Assembly: GCA_947482665.1 (NCBI GenBank)
Contig: CANKJK010000004.1
Span: 124,001 to 188,000, forward strand
Reading direction: 5' to 3'
DNA length: 64,000 bases
From: Acidobacteriota bacterium
GTDB lineage: Bacteria; Acidobacteriota; Vicinamibacteria; Vicinamibacterales; UBA2999
Below, one piece after another: positions 7,665 to 16,424 of this stretch (the stretch's first letter is position 1; each line of letters starts with the position of its first letter). A program made the position numbers and the translations under genes. The notes below the pieces were generated by a model, which had not been told where the DNA came from, searched no databases, and worked only from the letters and a program-made list of their open reading frames with translations.

Positions 7665-10238
7665 TCACAGGGACGCCGTGCGTGCGGCGTCCTTGAGCCG
7701 CGCCTGCCAGAGGGGCTTCAGCCGTTCGAGCACGCCCAGCACCAGCACCCCCGCGCCGAGCACGAGGAGCAGGTCGTCCGCGTGCAGCGGACCGAAGCGG
7801 AACAGGCGGCTGGCGAGCGGCCAGCGCAGCGTCAGCGTCAGCATCCCCGTCACCACCAGCAGCACCCACGCGAGCGCCGGATTCGAGAGGCGGAACGCGG
7901 CGGTCAGCGACGCGCTGAACGAGCGGTTCACGAAGATCAGCGCGACGATGGCGAACACGAGCGAGAAGAACGTGAGCGCTCGTACCTCGGTGTCCGGCAT
8001 GCCCCGGTGCGTAGCCACCACGAAGATCGTCCCAACAAGCACCAGCGCCAGTGCGCCCTGCAGCAGGCTCCACCCCACCATCGCGGCGGAGAAGATGGGC
8101 TCATCCGGAGCCCGTGGCGGGCGCCGCATCACATTCGCCTCTGCGCGCTCGGCTTCAAAGACCATGGAGCACACCGGGTCGATCACCATCTCGAGAAACG
8201 CGATGTGCATCGGGCCGAAGAGCACCGGCAAGCCGAGTACGAGGGGGAGCAGCGCCAGTCCGGCGATGGGCACATGCACGGCGACGATGAAGGCCATGGC
8301 CTTGCGCAGGTTGTCGTAGATGCGGCGGCCCAGACGAACGGCGGCCACGATGGAGCCGAAGTCGTCATCGAGCAGGACCAGCGCGGAGGCCTCGCGTGCC
8401 ACGTCGGTGCCGCGGCCACCCATCGCGATACCGATGTGCGCGGCCTTGAGGGACGGCGCGTCGTTGACGCCGTCGCCCGTCATGGCCACCACCTCGCCGT
8501 TGGCCTTGAGCGCGCTGACGATGCGCAGCTTCTGCTCGGGCATGATGCGCGCGAAGACGGTGGCCGTCCGCACCCGCTCGCGCAGCTGGGCGTCGTCGAG
8601 GGCGCTCAGGTCACCGCCGCTCACAACGGCGTGTCCGGTGTCGAGACCCACCTCCTGCGCGATCGCCAGCGCCGTGGCGGGGTAGTCGCCGGTAATCATC
8701 ACCACCCGAATGCCGGCGGACTGGCACTCGCGGACGGCGTCGGCGGCACTGGCACGCAGGGGGTCCGCGAGACCGACGAGCCCGGAAAAGCGGAAGGCAA
8801 AGCCGGCCTGGGACTCCGGCAGGTCGCGTCCGTCCATGGTGGCCCCGGCCACACCCAGCACACGCAGACCGCGAGCGGCCATGGCCTCCACGGCCGCGGT
8901 CATGGCGGCCCGGGCCTGCACATCCAGCCGGCACAGCCCGAAGATGGCTTCCGGGGCGCCCTTTGCGGCGACCGCCAATGAGGCGGCACCGCCAGCGGGC
9001 TGCCACACCTGGGACATCGCCAGCAGCTCGGGCCGCAGTCCGTAGGACCGCACGACGGTGTCGCCCGTAGCGGAGGGAGGGCTGATGCCGGCGGGTCCGG
9101 TGCCGAGCGCGTGGATCGCCCGCTCCATCGGATCCACAGGTTCGGGGGCAGACGCGCGGACCGCTGTGCCGAGCAACTCCTGGAACGGAGCTGCGACCTC
9201 CGTGCTGGTGCCAGTGGCCGGCCTGAACGATGCCCCTGAAGGCAGGCACAGCTCGGCCACGGTCATCCGGTTCTCCGTGAGCGTGCCGGTCTTGTCCGTG
9301 CAGAGCACGGTGGCGGCGCCGAGCGCCTCGATCGCCGAGGCGCGCCGCGTCAGCACGCGGGCGCGCGAGATGCGCCAGGCGCCCATCGCCATGAACACGG
9401 TGAGGACGACGGGCAACTCCTCGGGCAGCATGGACATGCCGAGCGCGATGCCGCCGAGGAGGGCGTCGAGCCAGCCGCTGCGCAGGAACCCGTAGAGCAG
9501 CACGGCCAGCACGCTGACGCTGCCACCGATCACGGCAAACACGCGGACGAGTCGCCGGATCTCAGTCTGGAGGCGAGGCGCTTCCGCTTCCAGGCTGTTG
9601 AGAGACTGGCCGATGCGGCCGATTTCACTCCGCGCACCGGTGGCCGCGACCTCGCCCACAGCTGTGCCGCGCACGATGAGCGACCCGGAGAAGACGTAAG
9701 GCAGGTCGTCTCCGCCTGGGCGGGGCGCCGGCGTTGACGCGGACGGTGCCGGAGCCGCGACCTTGCGGACGGGGACGGACTCGCCTGTCAGGAGCGACTC
9801 GTCCGTGTGGAGATCCTGGGAGTCGAGCAGCACGGCGTCCGCGGGGACTCTGTCGCCCTCCCCGAGCACGAGCAGATCGCCCCGCACCACTTCCCGACCC
9901 GCGATGCGCCGCTGCTCGCCACCTCGAATCACCAGCGCGCGCGGACTCGTGAGGTCGCGCAGGGCTTCAAGCACACGCTCGGTGCGGGACTCCTGCACGA
10001 CGGTCACCAGGATCGAGAAGGTCGCGAATGCGAGGAGGATCAGGGCTTCCTGGAGACTGCCGAGCACCAGGTAGACCACGCCCCCTGCCAGCAGGAGCGC
10101 CAGCATGGGTTCGCGGACGACCTCCAGCACGATCCGGAACGGCGTGCGCCGTTCCGGTCGCGGGATTTCATTGAAGCCGTCCTCCGCGAGCCGGGCCTGC
10201 ACGGTGGCATCACTCAGTCCTGGTCCTATGGTCGCCAT
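7665..10238 (-). CDS. Cation-translocating P-type ATPase (P2-type, Ca2+ ATPase-like)
   Basis: An 857-residue ion pump. All P-type signatures are visible: an N-terminal cation-ATPase domain (SDATVQARLAEDGFNEIP), actuator motif TGES at 151-154, the membrane motif PEELP at 272-276, phosphorylation motif DKTGT at 315-319, and the hinge TGDGVNDAPSLK. About ten membrane segments are arranged as in P2-type pumps. The layout resembles bacterial Ca2+ ATPases (PacL, YloB), but PEELP replaces the PEGLP of classical Ca2+ pumps, so the ion is uncertain (Ca2+, Mn2+ or H+ are possible). No regulator or partner gene is adjacent. Confidence 0.9.
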   Translation of the reverse strand: MATIGPGLSDATVQARLAEDGFNEIPRPERRTPFRIVLEVVREPMLALLLAGGVVYLVLGSLQEALILLAFATFSILVTVVQESRTERVLEALRDLTSPRALVIRGGEQRRIAGREVVRGDLLVLGEGDRVPADAVLLDSQDLHTDESLLTGESVPVRKVAAPAPSASTPAPRPGGDDLPYVFSGSLIVRGTAVGEVAATGARSEIGRIGQSLNSLEAEAPRLQTEIRRLVRVFAVIGGSVSVLAVLLYGFLRSGWLDALLGGIALGMSMLPEELPVVLTVFMAMGAWRISRARVLTRRASAIEALGAATVLCTDKTGTLTENRMTVAELCLPSGASFRPATGTSTEVAAPFQELLGTAVRASAPEPVDPMERAIHALGTGPAGISPPSATGDTVVRSYGLRPELLAMSQVWQPAGGAASLAVAAKGAPEAIFGLCRLDVQARAAMTAAVEAMAARGLRVLGVAGATMDGRDLPESQAGFAFRFSGLVGLADPLRASAADAVRECQSAGIRVVMITGDYPATALAIAQEVGLDTGHAVVSGGDLSALDDAQLRERVRTATVFARIMPEQKLRIVSALKANGEVVAMTGDGVNDAPSLKAAHIGIAMGGRGTDVAREASALVLLDDDFGSIVAAVRLGRRIYDNLRKAMAFIVAVHVPIAGLALLPLVLGLPVLFGPMHIAFLEMVIDPVCSMVFEAERAEANVMRRPPRAPDEPIFSAAMVGWSLLQGALALVLVGTIFVVATHRGMPDTEVRALTFFSLVFAIVALIFVNRSFSASLTAAFRLSNPALAWVLLVVTGMLTLTLRWPLASRLFRFGPLHADDLLLVLGAGVLVLGVLERLKPLWQARLKDAARTASL

Positions 10239-10357
10239 GCGCTTCGTTCTCTCAGGTCAATCACCTCGCTGCGGGACGTGCCATTGATGAGGCATCGTGG
10301 CCGCACCATGGGAATGTGGCTGTGCGATCGGACACAGCCGAGCCCACGACGCGTCGC

Positions 10358-10363
10358 TATAGT
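10358..10363 (+). promoter_or_regulatory. -10 element TATAGT upstream of crystallin-like gene
   Basis: TATAGT lies 21 nt before the ATG at 10385, with GAGGCGAGG between them as a possible Shine-Dalgarno. Confidence 0.4.
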
Positions 10364-10384
10364 CCGAGGCGAGGTCTTATCCAC

Positions 10385-11068
10385 ATGTCTACCACGCATC
10401 GCACCATTACCATTCTTGCTCTGTGTCTGCTGAGTGCGTTCGGCACGCGTGCCGGAGCTGCCGGCCGCGATGATGACCAGTGGGGTTCGAGGGAGATGCC
10501 GCGCTCCGGGGTCTGCCTGTTCAAGGATCCGAACTTCCACGGCGACTACTTCTGCATTGAGTCCGGCGACAGTCGCCGGAAGCTGCCCTACGACATGCGG
10601 GACAAGGTGTCCTCGATGCGTATGCTCGGCAACGTGAACGTGCAGGTCTTCACGGATGAACGATTCAAGGGTGCGTCGGGTCACTTCCTCACCGACGTCC
10701 GCAACCTGAAGCACCAGGGCTGGAACGACAAGATCTCGTCCGTCCGTGTCACCGCGACGGCGACCGCCTGGGAGAGTGGCCGCTTCCCCGGCTGGGGCCA
10801 CGCCAGCCTGCCCGAGCAGGGGGCCTGCTTCTATCGCGATCCTGGTTTCAAGGGAGACTACTTCTGCGTGGCGCGTGGAGGCAGCTATACGGAAGTGCCC
10901 GAAGGCTTCAATGACAAGATCTCGTCGATCCGACTCATCCGCGCAGGTGGCGTGATCGTGTTCGGCGACCGCGATTTTGAGGGCGCGTCTGCCCCCGTCA
11001 CCTCGGACGTTACCGACATGCGGCATGGTCCATGGAACGACAAGATTTCATCCATCAGGGTGTTCTAG
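10385..11068 (+). CDS. Exported two-domain beta/gamma-crystallin (peptidase inhibitor I36-like) protein
   Basis: A 227-residue protein with a signal peptide (MSTTHRTITILALCLLSAFG, then TRAGAAG). The mature part holds two similar halves, each with a Greek-key beginning (GVCLFKDPNFHGDYFCIE; GACFYRDPGFKGDYFCVA) and an ending with the D/N-K-I/V-S-S Ca2+-binding-type signature (DKVSSMRM, NDKISSVRV, NDKISSIRL, NDKISSIRV). It therefore carries four crystallin motifs, two per domain. One Cys pair in each domain (GVCLF/YFCIE, GACFY/YFCVA) probably forms a disulfide. Microbial relatives bind Ca2+ or inhibit proteases. The next gene starts very close downstream. Confidence 0.85.
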   Translation: MSTTHRTITILALCLLSAFGTRAGAAGRDDDQWGSREMPRSGVCLFKDPNFHGDYFCIESGDSRRKLPYDMRDKVSSMRMLGNVNVQVFTDERFKGASGHFLTDVRNLKHQGWNDKISSVRVTATATAWESGRFPGWGHASLPEQGACFYRDPGFKGDYFCVARGGSYTEVPEGFNDKISSIRLIRAGGVIVFGDRDFEGASAPVTSDVTDMRHGPWNDKISSIRVF

Positions 11069-11142
11069 CGCCTGACCCTCAGCAGAGTCGCGGAAGCCAC
11101 CCCCCGCAGGGGCGGGGGCCGCATCGGGCGATTCTGGAGCGC

Positions 11143-12600
11143 GTGGCCGTGCGGGCCATGCGCGAGCGGGGCTTCCTCCCCGAGCTGTCAGAGGACGGTC
11201 GCGCCCAACTCACTGCGCTGCAGGCGCCGCCCGCGATGCACGGCGGGACGGATTGGGACGGTGCCGCCGTCCGTGACCTGACGGCGCTGCCGTGGGCGTC
11301 CATCGACAACGACGACTCCCGCGACCTGGACCAGCTGACTGTCGCGGACGCACCCTCCGGCGACGTGCTCACGATTCGCGTGGCCGTTGCGGACGTCGAC
11401 GCGCTCGTCAAAGACGGGTCGCCCATCGACGCCTACGCCCGCCACAACACCACGTCGGTCTACACGGCCGGCCGGGTGTTTCCGATGTTGCCCGAACGCC
11501 TCTCGACGGACCTGACCTCGCTGAACCCGGACCAGACGCGCCTGGCCGTGGTCGTGGAGTTCGCCGTCGCGCCGGACGGGGCCATTCAGCGCTCGGCTGT
11601 CTATCGCGCACAGGTGCGCAACCACGCACAGCTGACCTACCACGGCGTGGCCGCGTGGCTGAGTGCGGAAGCACCGATCCCGGAGGCCGCCGCGGCCGTG
11701 CCGGGCCTGTCGGAGAATCTGCGGATGCAGCATCAGGCCGCTCAGGCGCTGCGGAATCGGCGGCACGAGCATGGCGCCCTCAGCCTCGAAACCATCCAGG
11801 CGCGGCCGCTCTTTTCGGGCGATCAGATTGAGCGCCTCGATGCCGAGCGCGCCAGCTTCGCCACGATGCTGATCGAGGACTTCATGATTGCCGCCAATGG
11901 CGTGACGGCCCGCTTCCTGGCCGATGCGGGTCTGCCATCGCTCCGGCGGGTCGTGCGCGAGCCCCGCCGATGGGATCGCATTGTGGACCTGGCACGCACC
12001 CACGGCACGGCGCTGCCGGCCGACCCGGACCCCGTGGCCCTCGACGCCTTCCTCCTGGTACAGCGTGCCGCCGATCCTGCCCGCTTTCCGGACCTCTCGC
12101 TGGCGGTGATCAAGCTGCTCGGTGCTGGGGAGTACATCGCCGAGCGGCCGGGCGCCACGGCGCCTGGGCACTTCGGTCTGGCCGTGCGGGACTACACGCA
12201 CTCGACCGCGCCCAATCGCCGCTATCCCGACCTCATCACGCAGCGGCTTCTCAAGAGCGCGCTGGCTGGCGTCGCGTCACCGTATCCCTTTGACACGCTC
12301 GTCGACCTGGCGGCACATGTGACGACGATGGAGGATGCGGCGCGCAAGGTGGAGCGGCAGGTCAGCAAGTCTGCCGCGGCGCTGCTGCTGGAGTCGAGAG
12401 TGGGGGAGGAGTTCGAGGCGCTGGTGACGGGTGCGTCCGAGAAGGGGACGTGGGCCAGACTGCTGGCCATTCCGGTGGAAGGGCGCGTGTCGCGCGGAGA
12501 GCGGGGGCTCGACGTGGGCGACACGATCCGCGTCCGGCTCAGCTCGACCGACGTGGAGCGCGGCTACATCGACTTCGACTGCATCGGCACGGCTCGCTGA
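11143..12600 (+). CDS. RNB-domain ribonuclease (RNase II/R family)
   Basis: About 485 residues of a 3'-to-5' exoribonuclease family. The RNB catalytic core is visible: SIDNDDSRDLDQLTVA contains the acidic metal ligands, followed by RVAVADVDALVKDGSPIDAYARHNTTSVY, YTAGRVFPMLPERLS and DYTHSTAPNRRYPDLITQR. A C-terminal OB-like segment (VEGRVSRGERGLDVGDTIRVRL) follows. The cold-shock and helicase-like N-terminal parts of full RNase R are missing. The start is uncertain: GTG at 11143 or 11149 and ATG at 11158 are possible, and the frame is open back to 11032 inside the crystallin gene. It may be co-transcribed with that gene. Confidence 0.86.
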   Translation: MAVRAMRERGFLPELSEDGRAQLTALQAPPAMHGGTDWDGAAVRDLTALPWASIDNDDSRDLDQLTVADAPSGDVLTIRVAVADVDALVKDGSPIDAYARHNTTSVYTAGRVFPMLPERLSTDLTSLNPDQTRLAVVVEFAVAPDGAIQRSAVYRAQVRNHAQLTYHGVAAWLSAEAPIPEAAAAVPGLSENLRMQHQAAQALRNRRHEHGALSLETIQARPLFSGDQIERLDAERASFATMLIEDFMIAANGVTARFLADAGLPSLRRVVREPRRWDRIVDLARTHGTALPADPDPVALDAFLLVQRAADPARFPDLSLAVIKLLGAGEYIAERPGATAPGHFGLAVRDYTHSTAPNRRYPDLITQRLLKSALAGVASPYPFDTLVDLAAHVTTMEDAARKVERQVSKSAAALLLESRVGEEFEALVTGASEKGTWARLLAIPVEGRVSRGERGLDVGDTIRVRLSSTDVERGYIDFDCIGTAR

Positions 12601-12634
12601 CGCGCGCGCATGCGGCGCGGACGCGGCTGATGCC

Positions 12635-12904
12635 CTAGAGCCCGGTGACCAGCGACCGGATGACCCAGAGCAGCAGCGCGAAAGGCATGCCGACCAGGAT
12701 GATCGCAAACGGCAATGCGACGACGATCAGGGCCAGGAGCGCCACATCCTGCAGCAGGGTTCCGGCCCGCTGACGCGGGGAGCGCTCCGCGATCGCCGTG
12801 GGGCGCACCGCGATGCGGCTGTGGCCGGCGGTCGCCGTGAGGTTCCCCGTGAGCACGGGCGGTACGGGTCCGGCCGCGGTGGTGGCATCAGTGAATGGGA
12901 CCAT
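12635..12904 (-). CDS. Small hypothetical membrane protein
   Basis: About 89 residues from the ATG at 12904; the frame is open to 12958. A polar, Thr/Ala/Pro-rich N-terminal half is followed by a long hydrophobic stretch (LLQDVALLALIVVALPFAIILVGMPFALLLWVI), enough for one or two membrane helices, with the C-terminus at the membrane. It is convergent with the RNB gene. No family is recognised. Confidence 0.5.
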   Translation of the reverse strand: MVPFTDATTAAGPVPPVLTGNLTATAGHSRIAVRPTAIAERSPRQRAGTLLQDVALLALIVVALPFAIILVGMPFALLLWVIRSLVTGL

Positions 12905-13039
12905 GGCGAGCCAGTATTCGCCCTCGGGTGGAGTAGCGCCGTTCCCGACTGCACACACGAATACCGGTAACCGTCGGAGAGCCGCGTACGCGGTCGTAGC
13001 GTGGTCGAGAGAGGGCGGGCGGTGCCCGCAGTCGGGCGA

Positions 13040-13888
13040 CTAGCGTGCGGCGCCGGTCTCGATCGGCCGGCCCGGGTCCGCCGACCATTCAGACCACGAC
13101 CCCACGTAGAGGCGCGCGCCCGGTAGCCCCGCATGTTCCAGTGCGAGCAGGTTCTGGCAGGCCGTGACGCCGGAGCCGCAATACATCACCACATCGGACA
13201 TCGGCTTTCCCTCCGTGGTGGCGGTGAGCGCGGCGCGGAGCTCCTCGGCGGGGCGAATAGTGCCCTCTGGCGTGAAGTTCAGCTTGAAGAAGTGATTGCC
13301 GGCGCCGGGGATGTGGCCGGCCGCCTTGTCCAGCGTTTCGTTCTGTCCGGCAAAGCGCTCGGGCGCGCGGGCATCCACCAGGCGGAGCGTGCCGTCCTGT
13401 GATGCGGCCGCGACGGTCTCCACGGGCACGCGCATCCCGGCGCGAAGCGCGGGAGTAAACGTCGCTGGCGTGCGGTGCTGCTCGCCGGACTGCACAGGCC
13501 GCCCTTCGTTCACCCACTTCGGGAATCCGCCATCGAGCACGGCGACGGCGTCGTGCCCGAGATAGCGCAGCATCCACCAGAGGCGCGCGGCAAACATGTT
13601 GTCGGCGTCGTAGCAGACCACCTGGGTGGCGGGGCCGATGCCGAGGCGTCCGAAGGTGGCGGCCATGGTCTCAACGGTGGGCAGCGGGTGCCGGCCGTTG
13701 GTGCCAGTGGGCGTGGTGGCCAGGTCGTGTGAGAGGCTCGCGTACACCGCGCCAGCGATGTGCGACTCGCGATATTGCGCGGCGCCGGCTGCGGTGTCCG
13801 TCAGGTTGTACCGCACATCCACGACGACCCACGTGGGGTCGTCCAGGTGTCCAGCCAACTCGGCGGTCGAGACCAGCGTGCGGTGCAC
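13040..13888 (-). CDS. sseA: Sulfurtransferase with two rhodanese domains (SseA/3-mercaptopyruvate type)
   Basis: A 282-residue tandem rhodanese protein transferring sulfane sulfur from 3-mercaptopyruvate or thiosulfate to thiol acceptors. The N-terminal inactive domain contains VVVDVRYNLTDTAAG and HIAGAVYASLSHDLA; the C-terminal domain has the active-site loop CGSGVTA, where CG[S/T]GVT is typical of mercaptopyruvate sulfurtransferases. The GTG at 13888 is preferred: it lies 2 nt after the htpX stop, with GAGGCGGG upstream. The frame is open 39 nt further up, inside htpX. It is probably co-transcribed with htpX. Confidence 0.9.
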   Translation of the reverse strand: MHRTLVSTAELAGHLDDPTWVVVDVRYNLTDTAAGAAQYRESHIAGAVYASLSHDLATTPTGTNGRHPLPTVETMAATFGRLGIGPATQVVCYDADNMFAARLWWMLRYLGHDAVAVLDGGFPKWVNEGRPVQSGEQHRTPATFTPALRAGMRVPVETVAAASQDGTLRLVDARAPERFAGQNETLDKAAGHIPGAGNHFFKLNFTPEGTIRPAEELRAALTATTEGKPMSDVVMYCGSGVTACQNLLALEHAGLPGARLYVGSWSEWSADPGRPIETGAAR

Positions 13889-13889
13889 G

Positions 13890-14774
13890 TTACCGGCCCG
13901 CCTCGAGCGCGGCGATGCGCTGTTCAAGCGGCGGGTGGGTGGAGAAGAACATCATCCAGCCGCGGGCGCCATTGATCTTGAGTGTCGCGAGGGCGGCCTG
14001 GCTCGTGTCCACCGGCTCGTGGGCGGCCATCAGGCGCCGCAGGGCCCCGATCATGTGCTCGCGCCCGGCCAGGTGCGCGCCGCCGGCATCGGCCCGGAAC
14101 TCGCGCTGGCGCGAGAACCACGCGGTGATCATCGAGCCGAGGATGCCGAAGACGACCTGCAGCACCATCATCACGAGGAACGACATGCCGTTGTTGCCGC
14201 GGCGCTCGTCGTCGCGCCCTGAGTTGGAGATGGCGAAGGCGATCACCCGCGAGAGGAACATGACGAAGGCGTTCACCACGCCCTGGAGCAGCGTCATGGT
14301 GACCATGTCGCCGTTGGCGATATGGGTGACTTCGTGCGCGAGCACGCCTTCCACCTCGGGGCGGTCCATGGAGCGCAACAGCCCGGTGGAGACGGCCACG
14401 AGGCTCTTGTTCCGGCTTGGGCCGGTGGCGAAGGCATTGAGTTCGGGGGAGTCGTAGAGGCCGACTTCCGGCATCGGGAGGCCCGCCTTGCGGGTCAGGC
14501 CTTCCACCGTGCGGTAGAGCCAGTCGGCCTCAGGGTTGCCGGTGTTGCCGTCGACGATCTGCAGACCCATGGCGCGTTTGGCCATGAAGCGTGACAGCTG
14601 CAGCGAAATGAAGGCGCCGCCCATGCCCCAGACGAGGCAGAACATGGCGAGCGAACCGAGGTCGATGCCGTTGGCCGTGGCGTAGTGGTCCAGCCCCAGC
14701 AGACGCAGGATGACCGTGAGCGTGAGGACGACCGCGAGATTGGTGACGAGAAACAGAACGATCCGTTTGCCCAT
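13890..14774 (-). CDS. htpX: Zinc metalloprotease HtpX
   Basis: A 294-residue integral membrane M48 protease that degrades misfolded membrane proteins. Two N-terminal membrane helices (IVLFLVTNLAVVLTLTVILRLLG; MFCLVWGMGGAFISLQL) precede the zinc motif HEVTH (about residue 148) in GVLAHEVTHIANGDM. Two further hydrophobic segments follow, then the third zinc ligand region FRADAGGAHLAGR. The length is normal for HtpX. The start is the ATG at 14774, giving the family-typical MGKRIVLFLVTN. No heat-shock-type promoter was recognised upstream. Confidence 0.95.
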   Translation of the reverse strand: MGKRIVLFLVTNLAVVLTLTVILRLLGLDHYATANGIDLGSLAMFCLVWGMGGAFISLQLSRFMAKRAMGLQIVDGNTGNPEADWLYRTVEGLTRKAGLPMPEVGLYDSPELNAFATGPSRNKSLVAVSTGLLRSMDRPEVEGVLAHEVTHIANGDMVTMTLLQGVVNAFVMFLSRVIAFAISNSGRDDERRGNNGMSFLVMMVLQVVFGILGSMITAWFSRQREFRADAGGAHLAGREHMIGALRRLMAAHEPVDTSQAALATLKINGARGWMMFFSTHPPLEQRIAALEAGR

Positions 14775-14872
14775 GGGCTCAGGATAGCAGGTCAGCCCGG
14801 GGCGACCGGGGCGGTGGCCGTGTGGCAGGGCGGCCAGGTGCACCGGGCCCTCGCGCTCGTTCAGAAGGGGCG

Positions 14873-15058
14873 CTAACCCCGGGAGTAGATGGCCTGGGAG
14901 AGGATGAGTCCGAGCACGGCGCCCACGCCGATCATGACGCCGATGCCGGTCACCTGCGCGGCGAAGACGCCACCCACGGCGCCGACGACCAGGCCGATCC
15001 ACATGTAACGGCCCCTCAGAACCTTCCGGCTCACCAATTCCCGCTGTTCTCGTCGCAT
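14873..15058 (-). CDS. Small glycine-rich membrane protein
   Basis: About 61 residues from the ATG at 15058. A basic N-terminus (MRREQRELVSRKVLRGRY) is followed by two Gly/Val/Ile-rich hydrophobic segments (MWIGLVVGAVGGVFAAQVT; IGVMIGVGAVLGLILSQAI), probably a membrane hairpin. The frame is open to a TTG at 15130. A TAGACT -10-like hexamer (15133-15138, minus strand) would give a leader of about 65 nt. No family is recognised. Confidence 0.5.
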   Translation of the reverse strand: MRREQRELVSRKVLRGRYMWIGLVVGAVGGVFAAQVTGIGVMIGVGAVLGLILSQAIYSRG

Positions 15059-15166
15059 CCGTCTCACCCGCACCGCTCCCTGAAGCGGGCGAAGGGGGGC
15101 CCGTCCTTGGACCCATCTGAACAAGTCCAATCAGTCTATAGGACTTAAGCGTCAGATAGCGGAATC

Positions 15167-16375
15167 TTAATCCAACTTGCGGGCAAGATGTTGCAGAAAC
15201 ATGCCGACGTCGGTCACAACGCCCACGGTCTGCATGGACCCCCGATCGCTCAGCTTGGTCACGACGGCCGGGTTGATGTCCACGCAGACGACCCGCACCC
15301 ACGACGGGAGCATGTTGCCGACGCCAATACTGTGGAGCATCGAGGAGAGCATCAGCACCATCTGGACGTTGGTCAGGGCCGCCGAATACTCGTTCTGGGC
15401 CTCGATGAGGTCCATGATCGTGTCTGGGAGCGGGCCGTCGTCGCGGATGCTGCCGGCCAGTACGTACCCGACGTTGTGCGTCACGCACTCGTACATCACG
15501 CCCGAGGTCAGCACGCCCTGCTGGACGGCTTCCTTGATGCCGCCGGCCCGGTTGATGGTGTTGATGGCCGCCATGTGGTTGCGGTGGCCTTGATCCACGG
15601 GCGTCCCCGCGACCAGGTCGATCCCGAGCGAGGTGCCCTTGAGGGCGTATTCGATGTCGTGCACGGCGAGGGCGTTGCCCGCAAGGACCACATCCACGTA
15701 GCCCTTCCGGATGAGCGCGCTGAAGTGCTCGACACCGCCCGTGTGGACGACGACGGGACCGGCGACGACCGCGATGCGGCCGCCACTCTTCTTCACCTCC
15801 GTCATCAGTGCGGCGACCTTCGTCACGGTGGCCTCCACCCGACGCTCGGAGGAGACGTCGTTGCTCATGAAGGCGAAGCCGAGGCGGTCGCGCTCGCGGA
15901 ACTCGGGCAGGACGCGCAGGCCTTCGTGTCCGCATACGACCATGTCGCCGGCGCGCACATCGCGGAGCTTCCGGCAGGAGGCTTGTCCGTCGATCACCAC
16001 GATCACGGCGTCCATGCGCTGCTGCTGCACCTCGACCCACTGTCCGCCGACCCTGACCTGGGTGCGGTGGTTGGTCGTGGAGTAAAAGTCGTCGCGGACG
16101 CAGCGGTCCTTCTCGGCCGGGGCCAGGATCGCGTCGCGCTCCTGGAGCAGGGTGCAGCCCAGGTGCGTGAGCTGCTTGAGCAGGTCGGCCAGGGCTTCAG
16201 GCGTCTCCGCCGTGAGGCGCATTTCGATGCGGCTCGCGTCGTCGTTGGTGCGCCCGATGTCGAAGCGCAGCACCTCGTAGGCGGCGTTCTGCTCGATGAC
16301 CTTGTCGAAGATGGCGCTGAGGTGGCCTGAATCGATCAGATGGCCGTGGGCTTCGATGATTTCACTGGCGCGCAT
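15167..16375 (-). CDS. TIGR00300 family protein (LOR/SDH-conserved, archaeal ornithine cyclodeaminase-like)
   Basis: A 402-residue protein. The N-terminal 100 residues (MRASEIIEAHGHLIDSGHL, FDIGRTNDDASRIEMRL) match the conserved region shared with LOR/SDH bifunctional enzymes. The C-terminal part holds a Rossmann-like stretch (GGRIAVVAGPVVVHTGGVEHF, VLAGNALAVHDIEYAL) and conserved HRNHMAAINTINRAGGI and GSIRDDGPLPD motifs. Archaeal members convert ornithine to proline and ammonia, and the same module ends the cyanobacterial AgrE/ArgZ proteins. This family knowledge suggests NAD-dependent ornithine deamination here, but the bacterial reaction is unproven. A CATAAT hexamer lies 7 nt and a GGGAG 1 nt before the ATG. 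Confidence 0.85.
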   Translation of the reverse strand: MRASEIIEAHGHLIDSGHLSAIFDKVIEQNAAYEVLRFDIGRTNDDASRIEMRLTAETPEALADLLKQLTHLGCTLLQERDAILAPAEKDRCVRDDFYSTTNHRTQVRVGGQWVEVQQQRMDAVIVVIDGQASCRKLRDVRAGDMVVCGHEGLRVLPEFRERDRLGFAFMSNDVSSERRVEATVTKVAALMTEVKKSGGRIAVVAGPVVVHTGGVEHFSALIRKGYVDVVLAGNALAVHDIEYALKGTSLGIDLVAGTPVDQGHRNHMAAINTINRAGGIKEAVQQGVLTSGVMYECVTHNVGYVLAGSIRDDGPLPDTIMDLIEAQNEYSAALTNVQMVLMLSSMLHSIGVGNMLPSWVRVVCVDINPAVVTKLSDRGSMQTVGVVTDVGMFLQHLARKLD

Positions 16376-16424
16376 GCTCCCTATTATGTGGCCCCCGGGG
16401 TGGATTCCTTCCAGCCGGTGCCGG

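Noticed and set aside
13890-16040. A 716-residue open frame spanning htpX and the gap upstream
   Set aside because: The part before 14774 is antisense-like, low-complexity Arg/Gly sequence with no homology; HtpX starts at 14774 with the family-typical N-terminus.
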